From Clostridium tetanomorphum (lineage in GTDB: Bacteria; Bacillota; Clostridia; Clostridiales; Clostridiaceae), in assembly GCF_017873215.1 (NCBI RefSeq), contig NZ_JAGGKA010000011.1, positions 86,497-150,496 of the forward strand: a DNA stretch of 64,000 nucleotides. Reading direction: 5' to 3'. Within the stretch, counting starts at the first letter, position 1. Each line of letters starts with the position of its first letter. Of the stretch, positions 54,335-63,913 are shown piece after piece. Below the pieces are notes generated by a model. It was not told the origin of the DNA, searched no databases, and was given only the letters and a program-made list of their open reading frames with translations. The translations under genes were made by a program, and so were the position numbers.

Positions 54335-54904
54335 CTACTTTGCTGTATTTAAATTGTTTTCTATTAACTTTTTATAAACATTTTTTTCACGTGCACCTAC
54401 TACTGTTTGTAAGATTTCTCCCTTACTATTTAAAAATACTGTAACAGGCACTGCGTTAGTTTTACTAACAAAGTCCTTTTGAAACTTTTCATTTGGTATT
54501 AGATTTGTAAATTCTACTTTTGATTTTTTTAATATTTCAAATGCTTTAACCTCATTTGTATCACCATCAGCAACTACACCTATTATATTGACATCTTTTT
54601 TTCCATACTCATTATATAAATCTTGAAGTTCAGGCATTTCATCTATACAAGGCTTACAAAATGTTCCCCATATATTTATCATAGTAAGTTTTTTATCTTT
54701 AAATATATCATTAGTTACCACCTTATCATTTACATCATTAACCTTAAATTCAGGCATAGTTTTTAAGTCTCCAAAAGAACCTTTTGTATCTTGTAATTCA
54801 GCTTCTTGCTTTGTTGAATTTGAAGCATTGTTATTTTTTGAGCCACAAGCAGTTAAAGATAGAGTCATAACTACTAATAAACATGAAATTACTAATTTTT
54901 TCAT
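54335..54904 (-). CDS. TlpA-like thiol-disulfide lipoprotein
   Basis: A 189-residue lipoprotein (lipobox SLTACGSK) with a thioredoxin fold. The active site WGTFCKPCIDEMP carries the CxxC pair, and the cis-Pro occurs in NAVPVTVFLN. It reduces or oxidises exported thiols and likely receives electrons from the membrane Fe-S protein downstream. It is 45 bases after the ABC ATPase gene with no terminator between, so it is cotranscribed with the Bce-like transporter. Confidence 0.88.
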   Translation of the reverse strand: MKKLVISCLLVVMTLSLTACGSKNNNASNSTKQEAELQDTKGSFGDLKTMPEFKVNDVNDKVVTNDIFKDKKLTMINIWGTFCKPCIDEMPELQDLYNEYGKKDVNIIGVVADGDTNEVKAFEILKKSKVEFTNLIPNEKFQKDFVSKTNAVPVTVFLNSKGEILQTVVGAREKNVYKKLIENNLNTAK

Positions 54905-54949
54905 TTTAAAAACTCCTTTACTTTAAAATATATTAATATAAGATTTAAG

Positions 54950-55699
54950 TTAGTTACCTATAGTTGCTAGTACATCTAATATTTTTTGGAAAAATTCTTT
55001 ACGAGATGAATTTCCTTTTACGAGCTCTGTAAATAATCTTCCATCTTTTATAAATAATATTCTTTTGCAATAGCTAGCAGCAAAAGCATCATGAGTAACC
55101 ATCATTATAGTAGCATTAATATTTTCGTTTAAATCTGTAAGGCACTGTAGAAGATCTTTAGAAGACTTTGAGTCTAAAGCACCTGTAGGTTCATCTGCTA
55201 GTACAAGTGTTGGGTTTGTTATTATAGCTCTAGCAGCAGCTGTTCTTTGTTTTTGTCCACCGGAAACTTCATATGGATATTTTTCTAATATGTTAGATAT
55301 TCCAAGGGCTTCAGCTACTTCAGTTACTCTTCTTTCTATTAAGGTAACTTTTATCTTAGAAAGTGTTAGTGGAAGCATTATATTTTCCTTTAAAGTTAAA
55401 GTATCTAAAAGGTTGAAGTCCTGAAATATAAATCCAAGCTTATTTCGTCTAAAAGAAGAAAGGGCATTTTCATTTAAATTTAATATATTTTCACCACCTA
55501 TGGATATATTCCCGGAGGTAGGTTTATCAATAGTAGATATTACATTTAAAAGGGTACTTTTGCCAGCACCAGAAGGACCCATTATCCCAACAAATTCACC
55601 TTCATTAATTTGTAAGTTTATATCATCAAGTGCAGTGTATATATTTCCTTTTGAACCATATATTTTTTTTAGATTCTTAGTTTCAACAACAATACTCAT
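54950..55699 (-). CDS. BceA-type ABC ATPase
   Basis: About 249 residues. Walker A GPSGAGKST, signature VSGGQKQR, Walker B LVLADEPTGALDSK, the MacB/BceA type. Partner of the FtsX-like permease upstream. The ATG at 55708 touches GGAGG, so ATG 55699 (MSIVVETKNL) with nine-base spacing is preferred. Confidence 0.9.
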   Translation of the reverse strand: MSIVVETKNLKKIYGSKGNIYTALDDINLQINEGEFVGIMGPSGAGKSTLLNVISTIDKPTSGNISIGGENILNLNENALSSFRRNKLGFIFQDFNLLDTLTLKENIMLPLTLSKIKVTLIERRVTEVAEALGISNILEKYPYEVSGGQKQRTAAARAIITNPTLVLADEPTGALDSKSSKDLLQCLTDLNENINATIMMVTHDAFAASYCKRILFIKDGRLFTELVKGNSSRKEFFQKILDVLATIGN

Positions 55700-55720
55700 A
55701 GTATTCATCCTCCATAAAAG

Positions 55721-57625
55721 TTAATTTTCTGTAACTATTTTTGCATAAGTTTTTACTGTCAACAAGTAATAAATAGAATAAATTAAAACATAAGATACAA
55801 TACTTATAATAATTGGTACTTTAATGCTAAGGTCTATTGTTGTAGTCAATAGTGCTAGCGCTAGTAGGTTGTGAAGAAGTCCTATAATTATTGGTAATAT
55901 AAAAATTATTATTAATTGTTTTTTAATAGATTTTTTTGTTTCTTTTTTAGATATGCCTATCTTTCTTAGAATAGTATATCTTTCTTTATCGTCATTAGCT
56001 TCTGTAAGTTGTTTGAAGTATAATATACTTCCTGTAGAAGTTAGGAAAACTAATCCTACCAGAATACCTATAAATAACATCATTGAGGTTAAAATTAATA
56101 TTTGCTTCATGTCTTGTACATAACTTAACTTAGTATCGTCAGGCATTATTTTTATAATATCCTTTGTTAGTGAAGTGCTATCTAATGGATTTTGTACTGA
56201 ATATGCTTTAAGGGTAACCACATTATCTTTATTATAATATTTCTCATAAATTTCATCTTGAACTAACAAAATTGGTCCCATATCAGTAACATTTAAAGGC
56301 TCTTCTAATTTTCTATCTATTATCTTAAAAGAATTTTTTAAATCCTTATAATGTATATTCACAGTTTTTCCTTTAATTTCATCTAAATCCTTTGAGCCAT
56401 ATTTTAGTAATATTGCTTGTGATGAAGAAGGAATTTTGAAATTGGTATCTAATCCTTTAAGCTTTAGAGTGTGTTTATATTTACTTATAGATATTAAATA
56501 GGTATAATTAGATTCTAAATCAGGAAAATTTTCTAATTTACTAGATACCTTCACAAGTTCAGACTCTGCTGAGGTTATAAGTTTGTTTTCAGGATGTTTT
56601 TTTATTATATCTTCAACTTGCTTATCTAAAGATTTACCTGTCGTTATATATGAATATGAAAATGGATAGGTTGTTTTATAAATTTTTTTCATATTGTAGT
56701 CTATGCTATAAGTAACACTTATTGAAGTTAAGGCAACAGCATTTGTAATAGCGATTATTGATAATGTTTTTGCATTAGATTTTATTCTGTATAAAAAGTG
56801 AGATATACTTATTAAATTATCTCCTTTGTAATATAATTTTTTATTCCTTTTTAGAACACTTATCATAAAGGTTAAAAATGTACCAAAGAAGATAAAAGTG
56901 CCTATTATTGAAGTTACAAGTGCAATAGGTACATTCCTTAGGAATGTAGGAGAATCTTTTATAGTCATAGCGGCAATTCCTTCAATTACAAAGAAAATTA
57001 TAGAAAGTAATGCTAAAACTATAGATGGTTTAGTGCTTTTTTTACTCTTGTTTTCACTTGTACTGTTAGCTTTAAACAAATCTATAAGCTTAAATCTATA
57101 GATTATGGTGTATGCATTTATAGAAACTATTAAAAATAATATTCCAAAAGTTATAATTGTATGTAATACAGCATCTATACCTATAGAAAATTTTATTAAT
57201 AAATTCATTCCTATAAATTTTATTAGAATCATAATAAATAATTTAGAAAGCAAACCTCCCATAAGTAGTCCTGCTAAAAGAGCAATACTTCCAATGATGA
57301 TATTTTCATAAAAAAGTAATGAGCCTATCTGTCTCTTTTTTAATCCCAGTAGAGAATAAAGTCCTAATTCTTTTTTTCTCTTTCTTATAAAGAAAGAACT
57401 AGAGTATAATACGAATATGGCAGCAAATATAGCAATTATTACAGCTGAACCTTTGAACAATACAAGTGATTTTTGATCTTGCTCCAAAAATGCCTTGACT
57501 TGATTATTAGATGCTATATTTTGAAAAGCAAAATATATGGTTACATTAAATACTATGGAAACAAAATAAATAAAGTAATTATTAAAGTTTCCTTTTATAT
57601 TTTTTTTGGCTAATCCTAATAACAT
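55721..57625 (-). CDS. BceB-type FtsX-like permease
   Basis: A 634-residue membrane protein of the BceB architecture: FtsX domain at the N-terminus (RKRKKELGLYSLLGLKKRQIG), ten helices in total, and a large extracellular domain of about 200 residues between helices 7 and 8. BceAB transporters give resistance to bacitracin-like or cationic peptides and serve as the sensor for their kinase. AAGGAGGAC sets the start. A BceR-type box lies 92 bases upstream at 57717. Confidence 0.9.
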   Translation of the reverse strand: MLLGLAKKNIKGNFNNYFIYFVSIVFNVTIYFAFQNIASNNQVKAFLEQDQKSLVLFKGSAVIIAIFAAIFVLYSSSFFIRKRKKELGLYSLLGLKKRQIGSLLFYENIIIGSIALLAGLLMGGLLSKLFIMILIKFIGMNLLIKFSIGIDAVLHTIITFGILFLIVSINAYTIIYRFKLIDLFKANSTSENKSKKSTKPSIVLALLSIIFFVIEGIAAMTIKDSPTFLRNVPIALVTSIIGTFIFFGTFLTFMISVLKRNKKLYYKGDNLISISHFLYRIKSNAKTLSIIAITNAVALTSISVTYSIDYNMKKIYKTTYPFSYSYITTGKSLDKQVEDIIKKHPENKLITSAESELVKVSSKLENFPDLESNYTYLISISKYKHTLKLKGLDTNFKIPSSSQAILLKYGSKDLDEIKGKTVNIHYKDLKNSFKIIDRKLEEPLNVTDMGPILLVQDEIYEKYYNKDNVVTLKAYSVQNPLDSTSLTKDIIKIMPDDTKLSYVQDMKQILILTSMMLFIGILVGLVFLTSTGSILYFKQLTEANDDKERYTILRKIGISKKETKKSIKKQLIIIFILPIIIGLLHNLLALALLTTTIDLSIKVPIIISIVSYVLIYSIYYLLTVKTYAKIVTEN

Positions 57626-57716
57626 TTCTTGTCCTCCTTAATTAATGTTCTATGGTTATTTTACGAAATATATCCTAAAAAAAACATCGTTGTAACTTAC
57701 AATTTAGATTTTAACC

Positions 57717-57730
57717 TTACATTGTTGTAA
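57717..57730 (-). promoter_or_regulatory. BceR-like operator
   Basis: TTACATTGTTGTAA matches the published Bce-type response-regulator pattern TNACA-N4-TGTAA exactly, within the larger palindrome ACCTTACA/TGTAAGGT. A second palindrome, TTGTAACTTACAA, is at about 57690-57702. The remaining bases of 57626-57990 hold the proB promoter. Confidence 0.7.
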
Positions 57731-57843
57731 GGTTGGTTAGATATGATTAACATAAATTTATTTTTAATATATAAAGCCACTGTGTTTAAGCATTTACAGT
57801 ATCCATTAAGGGTCAGTTTTGTATATAAATTCTTTAACTAAAC

Positions 57844-57873
57844 TTGACAAATTTAATAAAATTATATTAAAAT
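57844..57873 (+). promoter_or_regulatory. proB promoter
   Basis: TTGACA (57844-57849), 18-base spacer, TAAAAT (57868-57873). No T-box or other riboswitch is evident before proB. Confidence 0.6.
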
Positions 57874-57990
57874 AAAGTGACAACTTATTTAGAGGTTGTA
57901 AGTTGTAAGATATGCGTTAGGATAATATTTAAGAAATAAAAAAATTTTATATACGTTTTTAGGGCGTCTTTAAAGGGAGTGAAAATAATA

Positions 57991-58812
57991 ATGCAAAATT
58001 TACAAACCGTACAATTTAACAGAGAAGAATATTTAAAAAATGTAAAAAACATAGTTGTAAAGGTTGGTTCTTCTACATTAACTCACGAAAATGGACTTTT
58101 GAATTTATTTAATATTGAACGTTTGGTACGTCAGTTATCAGATTTACACAATAGAGGATATAATATAATTTTAGTGTCTTCTGGTGCTATAGGAGCAGGT
58201 ATGGGAAAACTTGGATTATCAGAAAAGCCCGAAGATATTGCTAAAAGACAAGCTGCTGCTGCTATAGGACAAGGAACACTTATGTATATATATAGAAAGA
58301 TATTTGGTGAGCATGGTAAAACTGTTGGACAAATACTTTTAACTAAAGAGGATATAGTAGATGAAGTTAGAAGGTATAATGCGGCAAACACTTTAAAGGA
58401 GCTTTTAAATAAAAGAGTTATACCTATAGTAAATGAACATGATGCTATAGTAATGGAAGAAACTAAAGTTGGTGATAATGATACTGTTTCAGCTTTTGTA
58501 TCTGAATTAGTAAAAGCTGATTTGTTAATTTTAATGTCTGATATTGAAGGGTTATATAATTGTGATCCAAGAAACAATGATGACGCTGAATTAATAGATT
58601 TTGTTGAAGAAATAACAGAAGATATTGTATCTTGTGCTGGTGGAGCAGGGTCTGGTCTTGGAACTGGAGGGATGGCTACAAAAATAAAGGCAGCAAAAAT
58701 AGTTACTTCAGCAGGGATACCAATGTTAATAGTAAATGGGGAAGAAAATGAAGTTTTACAAAAGATAGTAAAAGGGGAAACAGTAGGTACATGGTTTAAT
58801 ATAGCTCAATAA
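57991..58812 (+). CDS. proB: Glutamate 5-kinase
   Basis: About 273 residues: amino acid kinase domain with [32 protein letters not shown] and [10 protein letters not shown], and GTGGMATKI. It performs the first step of proline synthesis. The C-terminal PUA domain of longer ProB proteins is absent, as in many Firmicutes. ATG 57991 follows AAAGGGAGTG; GTG 57979 is less likely. First gene of proBA-proC. Confidence 0.93.
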   Translation: MQNLQTVQFNREEYLKNVKNIVVKVGSSTLTHENGLLNLFNIERLVRQLSDLHNRGYNIILVSSGAIGAGMGKLGLSEKPEDIAKRQAAAAIGQGTLMYIYRKIFGEHGKTVGQILLTKEDIVDEVRRYNAANTLKELLNKRVIPIVNEHDAIVMEETKVGDNDTVSAFVSELVKADLLILMSDIEGLYNCDPRNNDDAELIDFVEEITEDIVSCAGGAGSGLGTGGMATKIKAAKIVTSAGIPMLIVNGEENEVLQKIVKGETVGTWFNIAQ

Positions 58813-58829
58813 TTTTAGGAGGTATTGTT

Positions 58830-60119
58830 TTGGAGCAATTATATAAAGATTTAATTAATAAAGGTAAAAAAGCTAAAGAGGCTTCTAGATTCTTATCATT
58901 AGTGGATTGCAATTTAAAAAATAAAGCTCTTTATAAAATGGGCGAAGATTTAAAAATAAATAAAGATAAAATTATAAAAGCAAACAAAGTTGATATGGAA
59001 AAAGGTAGGGAAAAAGGACTTTCTAAGGCTCTTTTGGATAGACTTTTAATAAATGAAAAAAGAATAAATGATATGGTTAATGGTCTTATAGAAGTTGCAG
59101 AATTTTCAGATCCAATAGGGGAAGTTTTAGGTATGTGGAAAAGACCAAATGGTATTAATATTGGTGTACAAAGAGTACCACTAGGCGTTATAGGTATAAT
59201 TTATGAAGCTAGGCCCAATGTAACTGTTGATGCTACAGCTCTTTGCTTAAAATCAGGTAATGCTGTAATTTTAAGAGGGGGTTCTGAGGCTATAAATACT
59301 AATAAATGTATTGGTGAAATATTACAAAATTCAGCTGTAGAAAGTGGTCTTCCAGAAGGAACCATTCAACTTATTGAAACTACTAATAGAGAAGTAGTAA
59401 ATAAGATGCTTAAACTGAATGAATATATAGATGTTCTTATCCCAAGAGGAGGTAGGGGACTGATTAATAATGTAGTTAAGAATTCTACAGTTCCTGTAAT
59501 CCAAACTGGGGTTGGAGTATGTCATACTTATGTAGATAGTTTTGCTAATTTAAAAATGGCTCAAGATATAGTTATAAATGCAAAGACTCAAAGACCAGGG
59601 GTTTGCAATGCTATGGAAACTTTATTAGTTCATAAAGATATAGCCAGTAAGTTTATTCCTGAAATGATAAAAGAAATTAGTAAATATGGAGTAGAACTTA
59701 GACTTTGTGAAAAATCGCTACAAATTGTAAAAAACTTTATTAAAGATGATAAAATATTATCCTTAATATCTAAGGCCACAGAAGAAGATTGGGATACTGA
59801 GTATTTAGATTTAATTTTATCTGTTAAAATAGTAGATTCTCTAGATGATGCTTTAAATCATATTTATAATCATGGAACTAAACATTCTGAAGCCATTATT
59901 ACAGAAAACTATACTAATTCTCAAAGATTTTTAAATGAAGTAGATGCAGCAGCTGTATATGTAAATGCTTCTACAAGATTTACTGATGGAAGTGAATTTG
60001 GTTTTGGTGCAGAAATAGGAATAAGTACACAAAAACTTCATGCAAGAGGTCCTATGGGACTTACTCAATTAACTACTACGAAATATATAATTCGTGGAAA
60101 TGGACAAATAAGAGAATAA
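58830..60119 (+). CDS. proA: Glutamate-5-semialdehyde dehydrogenase
   Basis: A 429-residue ProA: GVQRVPLGVIGIIYEARPNV, LRGGSEAINTN, IPRGGRGLINNVVKNS, catalytic Cys in QRPGVCNAMETLLVH, and FGFGAEIGISTQKLHARGPMG. It reduces glutamyl-5-phosphate to the semialdehyde. It starts with TTG after AGGAGG, 18 bases behind proB. Confidence 0.95.
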   Translation: MEQLYKDLINKGKKAKEASRFLSLVDCNLKNKALYKMGEDLKINKDKIIKANKVDMEKGREKGLSKALLDRLLINEKRINDMVNGLIEVAEFSDPIGEVLGMWKRPNGINIGVQRVPLGVIGIIYEARPNVTVDATALCLKSGNAVILRGGSEAINTNKCIGEILQNSAVESGLPEGTIQLIETTNREVVNKMLKLNEYIDVLIPRGGRGLINNVVKNSTVPVIQTGVGVCHTYVDSFANLKMAQDIVINAKTQRPGVCNAMETLLVHKDIASKFIPEMIKEISKYGVELRLCEKSLQIVKNFIKDDKILSLISKATEEDWDTEYLDLILSVKIVDSLDDALNHIYNHGTKHSEAIITENYTNSQRFLNEVDAAAVYVNASTRFTDGSEFGFGAEIGISTQKLHARGPMGLTQLTTTKYIIRGNGQIRE

Positions 60120-60221
60120 AGTCATTTTTAAACTTAGGTAGAGTATGTCTAAGAAATGGGAATAGTAGTAGTGGCAGAGGTGGGATAAAACTATAACAGA
60201 ATTAAAGGAGAGAAAAATAAT

Positions 60222-61034
60222 ATGAAAAAAACTATAGGATTTATAGGATGTGGAAACATGGCACAAGCTATGATTACAGGAGTTGTAAGCTCTAAAATAG
60301 TTTCACCAGTGAATGTTTCTGTGAGTGATAAAGATGATGAAAAGCTAAAGTGTATGAAAGAAAAATTTAATGTAAATATTTTAAACTCAAATGAAGAAGT
60401 GGCAAAAAATTCAGATATAATTATTTTAGCGGTTAAACCTAATAAATACAAAGAAGTAATAGAGGAAATAAAAAATTATGTAAAGGAAAATGTAATAATT
60501 GTTATTATAGGAGCAGGAATAGCTATAGAGTATGTAGAAAAAGCCTTTGAAAAGAAGGTAAAAGTAATTAGAACTATGCCAAATACACCTGCTTTAGTAG
60601 GGGAAGGCATGAGTGCTATATGTTGTAATGAATTAATTGAAGAAGAGGATTTAAAAGTTGTAGTAGATATATTTAAAAGCTTTGGCAAAGTAGAGATAAT
60701 ACAAGAAAATCTTATGGAGGTAATACCAGCTGTAAGTGGATCCTCACCGGCTTATGTATATATGTTTATAGAGGCTTTAGCAGATGGAGCGGTATTAGAT
60801 GGTGTTCCTAGAGATAAGGCCTATAAAATGGCAGCACAATCAGTATTAGGAGCCGCAAAAATGGTATTAGAGACAGGAGAACATCCAGGAGTTTTAAAAG
60901 ATAGAGTTTGCTCACCAGCGGGAACTACAATAGAGGCAGTATATTCTTTAGAAAAAAATAATTTTAGAGGAACTGTAATGGAAGCAATGAGGAAATGTAC
61001 AGATAAAACTAGGGAAATGTCTAAAACAAAATAA
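60222..61034 (+). CDS. proC: Pyrroline-5-carboxylate reductase
   Basis: A 270-residue ProC: N-terminal NAD(P) motif IGFIGCGNMAQAMI, VKPNKYKEV, RTMPNTPALVGEGM and AVSGSSPAYVY. It makes proline from pyrroline-5-carboxylate, the last step of the pathway begun by ProB and ProA. GGAGAG upstream; a terminator follows at 61053. Confidence 0.95.
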   Translation: MKKTIGFIGCGNMAQAMITGVVSSKIVSPVNVSVSDKDDEKLKCMKEKFNVNILNSNEEVAKNSDIIILAVKPNKYKEVIEEIKNYVKENVIIVIIGAGIAIEYVEKAFEKKVKVIRTMPNTPALVGEGMSAICCNELIEEEDLKVVVDIFKSFGKVEIIQENLMEVIPAVSGSSPAYVYMFIEALADGAVLDGVPRDKAYKMAAQSVLGAAKMVLETGEHPGVLKDRVCSPAGTTIEAVYSLEKNNFRGTVMEAMRKCTDKTREMSKTK

Positions 61035-61052
61035 TAAGGTGCTTTAGTACTT

Positions 61053-61090
61053 AAAATTAAGGGATGCTTTTAGTGTCCTTTAATTTTTTT
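61053..61090 (+). terminator. Terminator of proline operon
   Basis: AAATTAAGGGA pairs with TGTCCTTTAATTT, with a seven-T tail. Confidence 0.8.
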
Positions 61091-61115
61091 GTTTATGAAA
61101 AGCCAATTGTGAGAA

Positions 61116-61153
61116 AGGTGTGTTAAGAAAAGTTTAAGCATTGAAAAAAACAC
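61116..61153 (+). repeat. Fragment similar to IS200-type left end
   Basis: This 38-base stretch differs at only three positions and one indel from 63935-63973, where the last bases look like the start of an IS200-type element. Nothing else of an element is found nearby, so it is probably a remnant. Confidence 0.55.
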
Positions 61154-61315
61154 ATTATTTTGAAGAAAGTAAAATAATAGCTTAAGCTTATGAATTAGTA
61201 TATAATAAACAATAAACAACTAAAGAAAATATATTAGGATAACTTTAATTCAAGTTTATGATCATTATTTATATATTATAGTATATTTATAACTAAAGTG
61301 AACTAGGAGGCAATT

Positions 61316-62191
61316 ATGACAATAGAAAATATGATTAAATGCTGTGATAACTTGACCCCCACAGAAAACCAATTAGCACAATACATAATTCAAAATAAAG
61401 AACAAATTCAAAAATTATCTATTCAAAATCTTTCTGAAAAGACTTTTGTATCAAAATCTGCAATTCACCGGTTTTGCAAAAAAATTGGAGTTGATGGATT
61501 TAATGAACTGAAAGTAAAGCTTGTCCAAGATATTATAATAGAAGAGGGAAAAGAGGAGAATCAAATTGATGTTAATTTTCCGTTTACGTCTAATGATAGT
61601 CAGGGAATAATAGCTGAAAAACTATTAAAATTGTATGAGGCATCAATAACAGATACTTATAAGTCTATTGATGTAGAGAAATTAAATAAATCTGTAGTAT
61701 TATTGCATAATGCAGACATCATTGATATATATACTCATGCACATAATATTAATGTTGCAGAAAATTTTCAAGATAAAATGCTTGCAATTGGTAGAATTGT
61801 TAATTGCCCAAAATCTTCTTATGAACAGCGTTGTACGGCAACTGCATCTAATAGAAAACATGTAGCTATTATTTTGTCATATTCAGGAAGAGCAACATTT
61901 TTGCCTTCTATTGTAGAAATATTACATAAAAAGGGAACGGAAATAATCTGGATAGGTAGAGTTGGAACAAGTGTTGTACCGAATTATATAAAGCATCATT
62001 TGTATATAAGTGATAGAGAAAATCTCAGAAATAGAATATCTCAGTTTTCATCTCATATTGCAATGCAATATATGTTAGATGTTATTTTTAGTTGTATTTT
62101 TAGAATGGATTATGAAAGAAATATAAATTATATTCAAGAAGTTATTAGCATTGTTGATGACAGAAATATTAATGAAGAAAAAAACTTATAA
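61316..62191 (+). CDS. RpiR-family transcriptional regulator
   Basis: A 291-residue regulator: N-terminal helix-turn-helix (LSIQNLSEKTFVSKSAIHRF) and C-terminal SIS sugar-phosphate-binding domain (VAIILSYSGRATFLPSIVE). It likely senses a phosphosugar and controls the GH4 gene 233 bases downstream. GGAGGCAATT upstream sets the start. Confidence 0.88.
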   Translation: MTIENMIKCCDNLTPTENQLAQYIIQNKEQIQKLSIQNLSEKTFVSKSAIHRFCKKIGVDGFNELKVKLVQDIIIEEGKEENQIDVNFPFTSNDSQGIIAEKLLKLYEASITDTYKSIDVEKLNKSVVLLHNADIIDIYTHAHNINVAENFQDKMLAIGRIVNCPKSSYEQRCTATASNRKHVAIILSYSGRATFLPSIVEILHKKGTEIIWIGRVGTSVVPNYIKHHLYISDRENLRNRISQFSSHIAMQYMLDVIFSCIFRMDYERNINYIQEVISIVDDRNINEEKNL

Positions 62192-62224
62192 TTCCTTCTT
62201 TGTAAAAGTTATTAATGGTTATTT

Positions 62225-62261
62225 TAAGGCTTGTTCAGGAAAAATTCTGACGAGCTTTTTA
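62225..62261 (+). terminator. Terminator after rpiR-like gene
   Basis: AGGCTTGTTCAG pairs imperfectly with CTGACGAGCTT, followed by TTTTTATATTTT. A separate GH4 promoter should therefore lie in 62262-62424. Confidence 0.6.
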
Positions 62262-62424
62262 TATTTTAGGAAATAAAAATTGATTAAAAGTTTCAAAAAG
62301 CTTCAATGTAACATAATGCTTAATAAAATCTTTGAAAAAAGCAACCAGAATGTTGTGCTTTTGTTGAACTAGGTCACTTTAACAAATATATTATAAGTAC
62401 AATATTTTATAGGAGGTAGGAGTT

Positions 62425-63813
62425 ATGAAAGGAGCTATAAAGATTGTAACAATTGGAGGAGGAAGCAGCTATACACCAGAATTGATGGAAGGTTTTATTA
62501 AGCGATATGATGAACTTCTAATAAGTGAGATATGGTTAGTTGATATTGAAGATGGAAAAGAAAAGTTAGATATAGTTGGAAATTTGGCACAGCGTATGTG
62601 GGATGCAACTCCGTATAATGTAAAAGTAGTCACAACATTACACAGAAAAGAAGCATTAAAAGGTGCTGATTTTGTAACAACACAATTTAGAGTGGGTTTA
62701 TTAGATGCAAGAATTAAAGATGAAAGAATACCTTTATTGCATGGAATGCTGGGTCAAGAAACTAACGGTGCTGGTGGAATATTTAAGGCATTTAGAACAA
62801 TTCCGGTAATAAAAGATATTATTAATGACATGAAAGTACTATGTCCTGATGCCTGGCTTATTAATTTTACTAATCCTAGTGGGATTATTACAGAAGCAAT
62901 TATTAAGCATTTTGGATGGAAAAAATGTATTGGATTGTGTAATGTACCAGTGATTTCTATGATGAATGAACCAAAAGTTATTGGAATGCAGTCGTCTAAG
63001 TTACATTATCAGTTTGCTGGATTGAATCATTTCCACTGGCATAAAGTTTTTGATGAAGAAGGAAAAGAAGTTACAGGACAGTTAATAGAGCATATTAACG
63101 AAAAAAATGGTGGAACTCCAGCTAACATTTATCAAGCTAAATTTCCATTGGAATTATTACATTCTATGAATTTATTACCTTGTGGATATCATCGTTATTA
63201 CTACTGCGAAAAAGAGATGCTAGAACACAGTTTAGAAGAATTTAAAAAAGGTGGAACACGTGCAGAACAAATGAAAGAGGTAGAAGTTTATCTTTTTGAA
63301 ATATATAAAAACCCGGATTTGAACAAAAAACCTGAAGAATTGCAAAAGCGTGGTGGTGCATATTACAGTGATGCAGCTTGTGAATGTATAAGTGCAATAT
63401 ATAATAATAAAGGTCTTCACATGGTGGTAAGTACACAAAATAATGGAGCGATACCATGTCTTGACTCAGATTCTATTGTTGAAGTTTCTTGTATAATTTC
63501 GGCTAAAGGTGCAGAACCAGTTGCATGGGGGGAAATGGCATCATTTGAAAAAGGATGGCTTCAGATTATGAAAGCAATGGAAGAATGTACAATCAATGCT
63601 GCATTAACAGGTGACTATGGAATAGCGTTAGAAGCTTTTATAATAAATCCATTAATTCAAAATGGAAGTAAGGCAAAACAAGTATTGGATGAATTGTTGG
63701 TAGCACATGAAAAGTATCTTCCACAATTTAAAGAAAAGATTATTGAGTTAAAGGCACAAGGAGTGGCATCAAAAGATCCTGTTGTAGTAGATTTGATTAA
63801 AAATGGACACTAA
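62425..63813 (+). CDS. GH4 6-phospho-glycosidase
   Basis: A 462-residue family 4 glycosidase: NAD site TIGGGSSYTPELMEG at the N-terminus, TNPSGIITEA, the metal/cofactor region GLCNVPV and GLNHFHW, all typical of 6-phospho-beta-glucosidases. GH4 enzymes use NAD and a divalent metal for an oxidation-elimination mechanism. GGAGGTAGGAG upstream; no PTS gene is visible before the window ends. Confidence 0.88.
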   Translation: MKGAIKIVTIGGGSSYTPELMEGFIKRYDELLISEIWLVDIEDGKEKLDIVGNLAQRMWDATPYNVKVVTTLHRKEALKGADFVTTQFRVGLLDARIKDERIPLLHGMLGQETNGAGGIFKAFRTIPVIKDIINDMKVLCPDAWLINFTNPSGIITEAIIKHFGWKKCIGLCNVPVISMMNEPKVIGMQSSKLHYQFAGLNHFHWHKVFDEEGKEVTGQLIEHINEKNGGTPANIYQAKFPLELLHSMNLLPCGYHRYYYCEKEMLEHSLEEFKKGGTRAEQMKEVEVYLFEIYKNPDLNKKPEELQKRGGAYYSDAACECISAIYNNKGLHMVVSTQNNGAIPCLDSDSIVEVSCIISAKGAEPVAWGEMASFEKGWLQIMKAMEECTINAALTGDYGIALEAFIINPLIQNGSKAKQVLDELLVAHEKYLPQFKEKIIELKAQGVASKDPVVVDLIKNGH

Positions 63814-63863
63814 AGAAGGAAAAAATCATATTGAAAAATTAAAAAATACAATACTTTATTATA

Positions 63864-63907
63864 AGCATGTATAGATTTTGTAAATCAAAATTATACATGC
63901 TCTTTTT
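63864..63907 (+). terminator. Terminator after GH4 gene
   Basis: AGCATGTATA (63864-63873) pairs with TATACATGCT (63892-63901), followed by CTTTTTG. Confidence 0.88.
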
Positions 63908-63913
63908 GTCTAT

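Noticed and set aside
62425..63813. Alpha-galactosidase or alpha-glucosidase of family GH4
   Set aside because: The RpiR neighbour and the motifs around GLCNVPV and GLNHFHW suit the 6-phospho-beta-glucosidase branch better, though substrate is not fixed by sequence alone.
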